This document shows, piece by piece, positions 16,028 to 23,800 of a stretch of 64,000 bases of DNA (positions within the stretch are counted from its first letter, which is position 1; the number at the start of each line of letters is the position of its first letter). A model generated the notes under the pieces. It saw only the letters and a program-made list of their open reading frames with translations. It was not told the origin of the DNA and did no database searches. The stretch comes from CAZYJR01 sp964647905. Lineage in GTDB: Bacteria; Desulfobacterota; DSM-4660; Desulfatiglandales; HGW-15. A program made the position numbers and the translations under genes. The DNA lies in the NCBI GenBank assembly GCA_964647905.1, contig CAZYJR010000014.1, forward strand, positions 1 to 64,000, given 5' to 3'.

Positions 16028-16057
16028 ATTATAAGCCGAAAGCAGCCTTGAGGGCAA
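16028..16057 (-). promoter_or_regulatory. Promoter of the SDR-radical SAM gene (near-leaderless transcript)
   Basis: On the minus strand TTGCCC (16052-16057), an 18-bp spacer and TATAAT (16028-16033) place the transcription start within a few bases of ATG 16018. The -35 is weak. Confidence 0.5.
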
Positions 16058-16185
16058 CCCCGGCCGTTCCTCTGCAAGGTCTTGACAAGGCCTTCGGCGT
16101 GGAATAGGTTCCGTGCGGAGTACAGGCGGCGACGGCCGCACTGGAAACCGACTTCTCATTGCCATGAATCACTCATGCCGCGCTT

Positions 16186-16830
16186 ATGGGTAAACCCAAG
16201 ACCATCTGGAAGCACGAAAGCCGTGTGGCCGAGCGGATGGCCAGATCCCTCCTGGAGTCCCACGCCGGGAATCTGCCCTGGTGGAAGCTCATTCGACCCT
16301 CGATGCTGGCGGCCTACCTGGGTTTCCGCCGCGATCTACGCATGACCAGGAAGAATCTGCTCTTCACCAAGAAGCTGGCCCTGGAGGCGGCCAAGGAGGT
16401 GATCGAGGAGGGGAAAGACCGGGCCCTGGCCTTGGGATCCATCGAGCAGCGCACCAGAGACCTCCTGGACGGCGAAAGGCGCGGGCTCTATACGGAAAAG
16501 GTCCGCCGCAAGCAGCACGTTGAAATCGAGATCCTCCTGGAGCACTACCTCATGCTGCTGAGAGCGGACGGTCGCCGCCTGAAGGACCTTGTCCGCGCCC
16601 GCTACCCGGATAGAAAGTCCTACCTCAGGTATCTCGACCACCTGCTTGAGGCCGAGCAGGAAGTGATACAGGCCTCCATCTCCACGGTGCGCAAGGGGAG
16701 CAAGCAGGAAAGGGCCCGCTGGTTCCGGCGGGTGAGCGAGCTCTCAAAGGACCTGCGCCGGGAGGAGGCCGAACGATTCTACCCGGAAGATCCGGACAGG
16801 GGAAAAGCCCCCGCGAAAACGCTTTCCTGA
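16186..16830 (+). CDS. Helical membrane-associated protein, family A paralog 1
   Basis: A 214-residue, mainly helical basic protein that I do not recognise as a named family. It has an amphipathic stretch (WWKLIRPSMLAAYLGFRRDL), then RKNLLFTKKLALEAAKEVIE, GLYTEKVRRKQHVEIEILLE, HYLMLLRADGRRLKDLV and YLRYLDHLLEAEQEVIQAS. The same blocks occur in order in the proteins at 19053 and 19673, so the three are paralogs. It is transcribed divergently from the SDR-radical SAM gene and lies 13 bp before the exchanger gene. No clear ribosome binding site precedes ATG 16186. Confidence 0.75.
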   Translation: MGKPKTIWKHESRVAERMARSLLESHAGNLPWWKLIRPSMLAAYLGFRRDLRMTRKNLLFTKKLALEAAKEVIEEGKDRALALGSIEQRTRDLLDGERRGLYTEKVRRKQHVEIEILLEHYLMLLRADGRRLKDLVRARYPDRKSYLRYLDHLLEAEQEVIQASISTVRKGSKQERARWFRRVSELSKDLRREEAERFYPEDPDRGKAPAKTLS

Positions 16831-16843
16831 AAGGAGGGAGGGT

Positions 16844-17824
16844 ATGGCGCTCAATATACTCTTGTGCCTGGTGGGGTTCGTGATGCTTTACTATGGTGCG
16901 GAATGGTTGGTCAAGGGGTCCTCGAGCCTGGCCAGGAGCCTGGGAGTCACCCCCGTTGTAATCGGCCTCACGGTGGTGGCTTTCGGCACATCAGCCCCCG
17001 AGCTGGTGGTAAGCCTGATCTCCTCAATCACGGAAAAAAGTATGATCGCCGTGGGGAACGTGGTGGGCAGCAACATCTGCAACATCGCCCTGGTCCTGGG
17101 AACGGCCGCCCTGTTTCAGCCCATCACCAGCCATCGTTCCGTGGTCCGGCGGGACATCCCCTTGATGCTGGCCATCTCAGTATACCTCCTGATCCTGTCC
17201 CTAAACTCCACCCTGGGTCGTATCGAGGGAGTCACCCTGGCAGTGGGAATCATCGCCTACACGATCTTCAACTATTGGATAGCCAAGAAGGAATCTGAAA
17301 AGGGAGTGAGCGAGGAAGAGCTCATGGAAGAGCTCGGCGTGGAGGAGGTGGAGTACGTAACCTCGCGCTCCCGCCAAGTCGTTCTGATCCTCGTGGGAAT
17401 ATTCGGCGTGGTCTTCGGGGCCAAGCTGGTGGTGGACTCGGCCGTGGCCATCATGCAGGTCCTGGGCGTGAGCGAGAAGTTCATCGGGCTTACCATAGTG
17501 GCCTTTGGAACGTCCCTGCCCGAGCTCGCCACCTCGGTGGTGGCGGCCATCCGAAAGGAGATGGACATCAGCATCGGAAACCTGGTGGGGAGCAATGTCT
17601 TTAATCTGATGAGCGTACTGGGCGCGGCATCCTTGGTGAGGCCCATCCCCATCCCGGGCGGGTTCGTGGAGAGCGGCCTGATCATCGACTACTTCGTGAT
17701 GATGCTTACAAGCGCCATGCCCTGGTTCTTCATGCGGAAGACCAATACGGTCACCAGGCCCCAAGGCGGCCTGCTCCTGGCCTGTTATGTGGGGTATGTG
17801 ATCTATCTGATCACCACCGGCTAG
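16844..17824 (+). CDS. Calcium/sodium antiporter (YrbG/CaCA family)
   Basis: A 326-residue polytopic protein with two inverted CaCA repeats, each carrying the ion-binding motifs: GLTVVAFGTSAPELVVSLIS with GNVVGSNICNIALVLG in the first half, and GLTIVAFGTSLPELATSVVA with GNLVGSNVFNLMSVLG in the second. A charged loop (EEELMEELGVEEVEY) separates the halves. Family members exchange Ca2+ for Na+ or H+. GGAGGGAGG precedes ATG 16844. It starts 13 bp after the family A paralog and is probably cotranscribed with it. Confidence 0.92.
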   Translation: MALNILLCLVGFVMLYYGAEWLVKGSSSLARSLGVTPVVIGLTVVAFGTSAPELVVSLISSITEKSMIAVGNVVGSNICNIALVLGTAALFQPITSHRSVVRRDIPLMLAISVYLLILSLNSTLGRIEGVTLAVGIIAYTIFNYWIAKKESEKGVSEEELMEELGVEEVEYVTSRSRQVVLILVGIFGVVFGAKLVVDSAVAIMQVLGVSEKFIGLTIVAFGTSLPELATSVVAAIRKEMDISIGNLVGSNVFNLMSVLGAASLVRPIPIPGGFVESGLIIDYFVMMLTSAMPWFFMRKTNTVTRPQGGLLLACYVGYVIYLITTG

Positions 17825-17862
17825 CCGGCGGACTGAAGCGGGGCATGACGTCTCCCCCCCCT

Positions 17863-18112
17863 TTAGGGGTTGACGACAAACCCTTCTTTCATGGCCGCGT
17901 CCTTCAGTCGCTGATCAAAGCAAATGATCGGCAGCCGAGCCGGATCTTCCTGGGTGGCGATAAGACTGGATGCCAGTTGACAGGCATCAGCCGCACGAAG
18001 CGGGTGGACTTCCAGCAATCGTACCGCTCTGTGGACGATTCTTTCGAGAGCCGTTATTTGGGAGGTAATAACTCAAGCGATTCTTCACTTCTGAAATATT
18101 GGCTTGGATCAT
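17863..18112 (-). pseudogene. Remnant of a Phd/RelB antitoxin-PIN toxin pair
   Basis: ATG 18112, preceded by GGAGGTGGGGAGG, starts MIQANISEVKNRLSYYL, a typical Phd/RelB-type antitoxin N-terminus. It then breaks off, and a different frame reads QITALERIVHRAVRLLEV, HPLRAADACQLASSLIA and LPIICFDQRLKDAAMKEGFV to a stop at 17863. That is the C-terminal half of a PIN-domain (VapC-like) toxin. The rest of the antitoxin and the first half of the toxin are gone, so one deletion fused the two genes. Its promoter is still present. Confidence 0.75.
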
Positions 18113-18164
18113 TCTTCACCTCCCCACCTCCACAAAAAGCTAAGGTAGCTATGTATACAAAGCC

Positions 18165-18193
18165 ATATTAGCCAGATAATCCGGTTTTCTCAA
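18165..18193 (-). promoter_or_regulatory. Promoter of the decayed toxin-antitoxin pair
   Basis: On the minus strand TTGAGA (18188-18193), a 17-bp spacer and TAATAT (18165-18170) lie about 50 bp upstream of the antitoxin start codon. Confidence 0.5.
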
Positions 18194-18228
18194 GAAATCC
18201 AATTGGCTCGCACTGCTTTTTCCCGAAA

Positions 18229-19059
18229 TCAAAGCTTGCCCATCAGGGGACCCACCAGGTCGCGGGGCACATCCCTCCTTATGGTGGCGGTGGCATGGGG
18301 GAGGAAGGGCTCGCCCCCCCATTTCTCCTTGAAGCGTCTGACCCCCTGGTGGACCCCCAGCCCCAGGTTTAGGGCGGACTTCCCCTCATCCTCGGCCAAA
18401 CGAACCATCTCGTGGAACAGCAGGTCCGAGGCACCCGGGACGTTGACCTTGGACGAACGGAAGTTGAAAAGGTAGAACCCGTATCCGGCCGAGCCCAGGT
18501 CGATTATATTGAAGGCGGCGAGGCTCTTCCCCTTCCATGCCTCCAAGACCCGCACGCTCCTGGATCTCTTGACGTACTCGGGGATGTTCTCGAAGATGAC
18601 CCTCAGCGGCTCGGATAGATCACGTTCGGCCAGAAACGCCTTGATGATCTTCCTGTGCGCCCTCCGGAGAGTCCCCCGCCTTGCTTCCAGCTCCCTTGCC
18701 GCCCGCCTTACCATGTAAGCCGCGTCCCGGGGCGGACTAACCAGGGGGAGGGGCAACCGGTAGTAGTGATCCCGCGGCCCGGTCTCGCAGGCCCCTTCAA
18801 CCGGCCAAATCTCCGGCGCGGCGATCGAGGCGACCGCAGGCCGGAATCCGGCCAATGCCGACTCAAAGGCCTGCTCCGGGCTCATTTCCACACGGCCCAG
18901 GGGGTATCCGATGAAGGTGAGGCCGGCCCTTGCCGCGTAGCAGAGGTATCCCCCTATCAGGTGGGCCTCTGAGCCTGACACGGCCTCCACATATTCAGGG
19001 AGATGCTCAGGGAGATAGGCGTGGTCGTAGACCCAGCTTCGCTCTTTTGGGCTCAGCAT
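18229..19059 (-). CDS. GNAT-like acyltransferase (paralog of the gene at 13236)
   Basis: A 276-residue protein related along its length to the one at 13236: MLSPKERSWVYDHAYLPEHL at the start, AAYMVRRAARELEARRGTLR in the middle, then VNVPGASDLLFHEMVRLAED and LGLGVHQGVRRFKEKWGG. The last block resembles the FemAB/LPG-synthase-like GNAT domain end. Its ATG overlaps the stop of the preceding family A gene (ATGCTGA), so it is translationally coupled in a three-gene operon. Likely an acyl- or aminoacyl-transferase acting with the family A proteins; this is inferred from coupling. Confidence 0.75.
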   Translation of the reverse strand: MLSPKERSWVYDHAYLPEHLPEYVEAVSGSEAHLIGGYLCYAARAGLTFIGYPLGRVEMSPEQAFESALAGFRPAVASIAAPEIWPVEGACETGPRDHYYRLPLPLVSPPRDAAYMVRRAARELEARRGTLRRAHRKIIKAFLAERDLSEPLRVIFENIPEYVKRSRSVRVLEAWKGKSLAAFNIIDLGSAGYGFYLFNFRSSKVNVPGASDLLFHEMVRLAEDEGKSALNLGLGVHQGVRRFKEKWGGEPFLPHATATIRRDVPRDLVGPLMGKL

Positions 19060-19676
19060 CGGATCATTCCGGCCGGGCCGAAGATTCTCTCCGCAGAGGA
19101 GAACCTCAGCCGCTCGTAGGCCTCCTCCATTCTTCCTACCAGGGCGGGGTCCCCCCGCGGCCCGAGGGTCCGGAGGGCCGCCTGATTGACCGCCTCTTCA
19201 GCGGCCTTGAGACGGCCGAGAAAGTCCATATATCCCCCCCGGGACTTATAGGCGTCCAGGACCAAGGCGTCATAGTCCTCCCCTCGGGCCCGGAGAAGCC
19301 TGAAGTAGTGATTCGCCAGGATGCGGACCTCCTTCAATTGCTCCTGTCTTATCTCCTCTGAATAGAGCCCTTCCTGGACTGATTCCAAGAGTCCCCGGGT
19401 CTTCTCTATTACGGGACTCATGGCCTCTTCCAGTCCGGCTCCCTCTTCCACCATGCCCAAAGCCGCTTTCAAGGCCTCTTCCTTGGTGAACAGGAGATTC
19501 CGGACCATGACCTCCCGGTCCGATCTGGACTTGACATAGAGGAAGACGAGCAGGACCGGGATCAGGACCTCCCAAACGGAAATAGGCCTCGGCTTGACTC
19601 CGGCCCGTGCCACGGAGAAAGCCCACGAGCGCTCCCGGGACAGGATAGCCTTGTATTTGCCCCTGACATCACTCAT
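19053..19676 (-). CDS. Helical membrane-associated protein, family A paralog 2
   Basis: A 207-residue protein with a short basic N-terminus (MSDVRGKYKAILSRERSW), a likely membrane helix (ISVWEVLIPVLLVFLYVKS) and then the family blocks VRNLLFTKEEALKAALGMVE, GLYSEEIRQEQLKEVRILAN, HYFRLLRARGEDYDALVLDA and YMDFLGRLKAAEEAVNQAA. Its start overlaps the stop of paralog 3 (TATGA) and its stop overlaps the GNAT-like gene. No catalytic motif is visible. A scaffold or membrane-recruiting role is conceivable but unproven. Confidence 0.75.
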   Translation of the reverse strand: MSDVRGKYKAILSRERSWAFSVARAGVKPRPISVWEVLIPVLLVFLYVKSRSDREVMVRNLLFTKEEALKAALGMVEEGAGLEEAMSPVIEKTRGLLESVQEGLYSEEIRQEQLKEVRILANHYFRLLRARGEDYDALVLDAYKSRGGYMDFLGRLKAAEEAVNQAALRTLGPRGDPALVGRMEEAYERLRFSSAERIFGPAGMIRC

Positions 19677-20257
19677 AGGAAAACGGTTTCCAGCTCCTTT
19701 TCCCGCTGCTCCTCGGCCGCATCCTGCTCCTCGAACAACCGCCTCTCCGCCTCTCCAGCCCCGGCGGCCCTGGAAACCGCTTGCAGGTAATCTCTTTCCA
19801 GGACCGAGAGCCGGCTCAGAAAGGCCTGATAATCTTTCAGCGTGCCGTAGGCGCTCCGGACCAGGTCTTGATAGGTCTCCCCTGGTGCCTGAAGAAGCCT
19901 CGCATGGTGCTCCGCAAGAAAGTGTACCAGCGCTATCAAGGCCCGCTTCGCCTCATCCCCGGCGAGCCCCTCCGCCGCCAGCCAAGGCCCCACCCCTTCC
20001 TCGGCCCCCTCCAGGACGCTCCCCTTGTCCTCCCCGCCGGCGATCCGCCACGCCGCATCCAGGGCCAGGCGTCTGGGAGGGAGGTACCAGCGGGAGTACC
20101 TGCGGATCTCGCTCTTCCGCCTGAGAAAATCCATAATGAACATCCCCGGGATCAGTTGGAGCAACGGCTTCACCGGCCGCCTGACAATGACCGCCAGGGC
20201 CGTTCGCCGGGCAAAGGCTTCCTCCGCAGCCATGATCTCCTTGTACTTTTCCCTCAC
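19673..20257 (-). CDS. Helical membrane-associated protein, family A paralog 3
   Basis: A protein of about 194 residues, the most divergent of the three paralogs. GTG 20257 is chosen because it follows GGGAGGAGGG and aligns VREKYKEIMAAEEAFARR with paralog 2; a TTG at 20353 would add 32 unlikely residues. It has a hydrophobic patch (PLLQLIPGMFIMDFLRRKS), then YLPPRRLALDAAWRIAGG, HFLAEHHARLLQAPGETYQD and YQAFLSRLSVLERDYLQAV. First gene of the operon family A3-family A2-GNAT. Function unknown. Confidence 0.7.
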   Translation of the reverse strand: MREKYKEIMAAEEAFARRTALAVIVRRPVKPLLQLIPGMFIMDFLRRKSEIRRYSRWYLPPRRLALDAAWRIAGGEDKGSVLEGAEEGVGPWLAAEGLAGDEAKRALIALVHFLAEHHARLLQAPGETYQDLVRSAYGTLKDYQAFLSRLSVLERDYLQAVSRAAGAGEAERRLFEEQDAAEEQREKELETVFL

Positions 20258-20363
20258 GGCCGTCCCTCCTCCCGGATCCCAGCGCCCGCCGTCCAGTAGG
20301 GTTAACATAGTAGCTTTTCGGGAGTGCTGTGAGCCGCCCCCGCGGCGAGGCAAAGACAGGAGA

Positions 20364-20391
20364 GGGCATCCCCCCCTCAGGGGGGATGCCC
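20364..20391 (-). terminator. Hairpin terminator after the YeiH-type gene
   Basis: A 12-bp GC-rich stem (GGGCATCCCCCC / GGGGGGATGCCC) with a short loop lies 19 bp after the YeiH-type stop. The minus-strand tail TCTCCTGTCTTT is only moderately T-rich. Confidence 0.6.
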
Positions 20392-20409
20392 TTGCACTTT
20401 CTGATCAGG

Positions 20410-21747
20410 CTAGTCAGGCATAATGACCGGCGTGAAGAAGGTCCCTGACCACAGTATCCAGGTGATGAAGAGCGTCCATATGGCGTTTGATATCTGGGAG
20501 ATCCAGTACGCGATGGCCGGGCGCCCGCCGCCCACTGTCACCAGCTCCTTGAAGTTCGTCTCCAGCCCGATGGCCACGAAGCAATAGGTAAAGAACCAGC
20601 TCCGATAACTCTTGCAGGCGCTCGCAATGGCCTTGGTGGCCTTCTCGCCCACCGAGGGCTCCACCAGGAAGGATACGATAAGAGAGGAGACCATAAACCC
20701 GATCACGAACTTGGGGAAACGGAACCAGACCTCCATTATGGACGGCTTGGGCGCGTTGGGGTCTTCTTTTCGGTCCAGGGACAGGGTGGCCCAGAGGGCC
20801 ATCAAAAATGCCACGAGGCCGATCATCACGTTCTGCGCCATCTTGACCATGGCTGCTGCGCTCACTGCGGCCTTGCTGGGACCGCCCTGGGCGTCCCGCA
20901 GGATCTCGCCCGCCGCTATCACCGCCCCCGTATTGTCGATCACCCCGCCTACCCACGCGCCGGCCCACTGGTTCGGCAGATCCAGCCAGACGGCAACCGG
21001 AGGCATCACCAATATCAGGACCACGGCGCAGACCAGGACCCAGGCGATCATGTAGCTCACCTCTTTGGGGTCGCCCTGGATTGCACCGCCCGCCGCGATG
21101 GTGGCCGACACCCCGCAGATGGAGTTGGCCGTGGCGATGATGCTGCTGAATCTCTCGCTCACCCCGAACTTGCGGCATATCCAGTAGGTCCCGAACCAGA
21201 CGACCGTGGCCACCAACACGGCCTGGGCCACACCCACGGCTCCCGCCTTGATGACCGTGGAGAACATAATTGTCGCGCCCATGCACACCAGACCGATCTT
21301 CACGAAGAACTCGGTCTGACCGGCTGCCTTGAGCACCTTGGGCACCTTGAATATGTTACTGATGATAAGACCGATCACCAATGCGAATAGGACGTAGGAG
21401 ATCCCCCACTTCTTCATGAAGGCCTGTTTTGAGAGGATCATGGAGCAGAAGGAAATGAAAAAGATGATGGCGAAGCCGGGGATGTAGCCCTTCAAGTCGA
21501 ACTTCATGAAGGCCCCGGCGATCAGGGTGACAATGCAGGAGAAAACGAAGAGGCCGATAGCCACCCCCAGGGTGCCCCAGCCTTGGGGGAAGGCGTCCCC
21601 CAAACCGGTCCATGTCCCTAACTTGGGCACGTTCGGGAGGATGCCTATGATGGCCAGGATCAGGATGAACCACCCGATCCAACATGACCACCAATCTTCG
21701 TTCTTGATGAGATTTGACCAGTCAATCTTCCCGTTTCCATTGCTCAT
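20410..21747 (-). CDS. YeiH/UPF0324-family putative sulfate exporter
   Basis: A 445-residue polytopic membrane protein with ten or more helices. GLVCMGATIMFSTVIKAGAV, SIIATANSICGVSATIAAGG, WVGGVIDNTGAVIAAG and FFTYCFVAIGLETNFKELV are blocks of the YeiH/PSE family. It is longer than the typical 340-350 residues, with an extra N-terminal region (residues about 1-60, WWSCWIGWFILILAIIGILP). GGAGG precedes ATG 21747. The family is annotated as sulfate exporters on limited evidence. A DsrE-like gene nearby (22332) is loosely compatible with sulfur handling. Confidence 0.85.
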   Translation of the reverse strand: MSNGNGKIDWSNLIKNEDWWSCWIGWFILILAIIGILPNVPKLGTWTGLGDAFPQGWGTLGVAIGLFVFSCIVTLIAGAFMKFDLKGYIPGFAIIFFISFCSMILSKQAFMKKWGISYVLFALVIGLIISNIFKVPKVLKAAGQTEFFVKIGLVCMGATIMFSTVIKAGAVGVAQAVLVATVVWFGTYWICRKFGVSERFSSIIATANSICGVSATIAAGGAIQGDPKEVSYMIAWVLVCAVVLILVMPPVAVWLDLPNQWAGAWVGGVIDNTGAVIAAGEILRDAQGGPSKAAVSAAAMVKMAQNVMIGLVAFLMALWATLSLDRKEDPNAPKPSIMEVWFRFPKFVIGFMVSSLIVSFLVEPSVGEKATKAIASACKSYRSWFFTYCFVAIGLETNFKELVTVGGGRPAIAYWISQISNAIWTLFITWILWSGTFFTPVIMPD

Positions 21748-21984
21748 GGCCGATGCCTCCTTTCATTGGAAGGTGAAATGGGTAAACCTTGAGAGGACCT
21801 GCCTCTCAGGCAAATACCGGCTCATGTACTGCTCAAACCCCTATTGCGCTCCTCCTTGTTCCGGCACCACTCCCGCGTTCAATCGTCTTCCCGCTTCTCA
21901 GATCAAAGAATAGGGATTCATCGATGTATTTAGAGGAAGTCACACCAAAATGCAAGGACAAATACGGGTCCGCCCGAATCGGGG

Positions 21985-22149
21985 CACAGGCCACGGATGA
22001 GTCATCCAGTGCTTGCGCATCCGGTTCCACATCGTGACCCGGCTCACACTGAGGAGCTTCACCTGGATGGAAAGCGGGACGTCGCCGATCTTGTCCAGGA
22101 ATATGTCACCTGTATGGCCGCCCGAATGCTGTCCAGGGTGTTTAAACAA
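21985..22149 (-). pseudogene. Remnant of a sigma-54-dependent activator
   Basis: Within the 584-bp gap upstream of the YeiH-type gene a minus-strand frame reads GDIFLDKIGDVPLSIQVKLL, the Walker B region of sigma-54 AAA+ activators. It runs directly into VSRVTMWNRMRKHW, a Fis-type helix-turn-helix end. Walker A, GAFTGA and most of the AAA+ domain are missing. An internal deletion is the simplest explanation. The rest of the gap shows nothing I can name. Confidence 0.65.
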
Positions 22150-22331
22150 CTGTTCAAGTTGCTAGATTATAGTGTAAAGAGATCGACAAGGAAACCGGCG
22201 GGAACGGGGAAAACCCACTGGAATTTCAACCGGCCGTTGAGAGGAGGGCGCTCGGGCGATTTAAGACACGGATCCTGCCGGCATTTGTTCTGAATGGTGT
22301 GCCGGGCATAATCTCAGGAAGGAGGAAAACC

Positions 22332-22775
22332 ATGGAACAGAAGAAGGAAAAGGCAGGACTGATCTGCAGCAGGGACACCCTGGACGGGGCGTACCCATCC
22401 CTGATCCTGGCCATCAACGCGGCGCGCCAGGGCATGGAAAGCAAGATCTTCTACACGTTCATGGGGTTGAATCTGGTGGTCAAGGGCGGAGTGGACAGAG
22501 CCAAGTTCATCCCGGCCGGGTTAATGGGGGCCGTGCCCGGGATGTCCGGCATGGCCACGACCATGATGATGAAGAAGATAGAAAAGGCCAACATCCCCAG
22601 CCTCGGCGACCTCATGGAGATGGCCCAGCTGGAAGGCGTGGAGCTCATAGCCTGCCTCATGACCGTGGAGATGATGGAGATCCCCGAGGACGAGCTGATA
22701 GAGGGGGTCTCCATCTGGGCGGCAGAGGATTTTGTCAAGTACGCCAAGGAGTGCAAGCTCTGCCTTTTCACTTGA
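22332..22775 (+). CDS. DsrE/DsrF/DrsH-like family protein
   Basis: A 147-residue alpha/beta protein of the DsrE superfamily: SRDTLDGAYPSLILAINAAR, a Met/Gly-rich middle (GLMGAVPGMSGMATTMMMKK), MAQLEGVELIACLMTVEMME and a final VKYAKECKLCLFT. The Cys in ELIACLMT corresponds to the position used by DsrE2-type proteins in sulfur relay. GGAAGGAGG precedes ATG 22332. It stands alone between the activator remnant and the HisF-like gene. Sulfur-carrier activity is inferred; many anaerobes carry such proteins with unknown roles. Confidence 0.8.
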   Translation: MEQKKEKAGLICSRDTLDGAYPSLILAINAARQGMESKIFYTFMGLNLVVKGGVDRAKFIPAGLMGAVPGMSGMATTMMMKKIEKANIPSLGDLMEMAQLEGVELIACLMTVEMMEIPEDELIEGVSIWAAEDFVKYAKECKLCLFT

Positions 22776-22898
22776 CGAGAGTCGCGAGCTCCTTCAGGCC
22801 CGGGCCCGATTCCACCCCTTTCCGGTAGACCTTAGAGGCTCCTTGTGCAACAATTCTCTCCACTGCGAGGGGGAAAGACCAGGGAGGAGGTGGAACAT

Positions 22899-23663
22899 AT
22901 GGACAAAACCATTCGCATCATGCCGTGCCTGGACATGCAGAAGGGCCGCGTGGTCAAGGGCGTTCACTTCGTGGACCTAAGGGATGCAGGGGATCCAGTG
23001 GAATGCGCCCTAGCTTACTGCAGCAAAGGGGCGGATGAACTGGCCCTGCTCGACATAACGGCCACGGTGGAGGGCCGGTCCACTATGCTGGACGTAGCCG
23101 GGAGAGTGGCCGAGGTTACTACGGTCCCTTTTACCGTGGGCGGCGGAATATCAGACGTAAACTCGGCCGGCGCCGTGCTGGCCGCGGGCGCGGACAAGAT
23201 CTCCACCAGCAGTGCGGCCTTTAGAAGGCCCGAGGTGATAGAGGAGATGGTCAAAGAGTTCGGTCCGGAGAGGGTCACCGTGGCCATTGACGTAGACCGA
23301 AACCCCGCCATGCCCTCGGGCTACGAGGTCTACATTGACGGGGGCCGGACCGCCACAGGCGCGGACGCTGTGGAATGGGCAAAGCGGGTGGACGGTTTCG
23401 GCGTCCCGGTCATCCTGCCTACCAGCAAGGCCGGAGACGGGGTGCGAACCGGCTATGACCTGCCGCTGATCCGGGCCCTCAAGGTGGCCATATCAGCCGA
23501 GATCGTGGCCTCCGGAGGGGCGGGCAAGCTGGAGCACTTCCACGAAGCGGTCGAGGCCGGAGCCACGATCCTGCTTGCCGCTTCCATGTTCCACTTCGGA
23601 ATCGTGGAGATAGGCGAGCTCAAAGATTACCTGCGCGGCCGGGGCGTCCGCCTCTCGAGCTGA
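22899..23663 (+). CDS. hisF: HisF-like imidazole glycerol phosphate synthase cyclase subunit
   Basis: A 254-residue (beta/alpha)8 barrel with HisF motifs: RIMPCLDMQKGRVVKGVHFV, DLRDAGDPVECALAY, ALLDITATVEGR, VGGGISDVNSAGAVLAAGAD, and the two catalytic aspartates in PCLDMQ and VAIDVDR. The phosphate-binding loop reads PTSKAGDGVRTGYDLPL where HisF normally has TSxDxDGTKxGYD, so one Asp is replaced. No HisH or other histidine gene is nearby. GGAGG precedes ATG 22899. It is either the histidine enzyme located away from its operon or a HisF-like enzyme of another amidotransferase system. Confidence 0.85.
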   Translation: MDKTIRIMPCLDMQKGRVVKGVHFVDLRDAGDPVECALAYCSKGADELALLDITATVEGRSTMLDVAGRVAEVTTVPFTVGGGISDVNSAGAVLAAGADKISTSSAAFRRPEVIEEMVKEFGPERVTVAIDVDRNPAMPSGYEVYIDGGRTATGADAVEWAKRVDGFGVPVILPTSKAGDGVRTGYDLPLIRALKVAISAEIVASGGAGKLEHFHEAVEAGATILLAASMFHFGIVEIGELKDYLRGRGVRLSS

Positions 23664-23800
23664 CCGCCGGCAAGCTCCTAAGCCCGATTTTCGTCCCCCT
23701 CTTGCAGGAGGCCGGTTTCACCAGCTTTATGAAGTGGATTCCGAGGCGTCCGTCGAAGGCCGCATGATGCCGCCCGGAATCCGAGCCCGGGAGGACCCCG

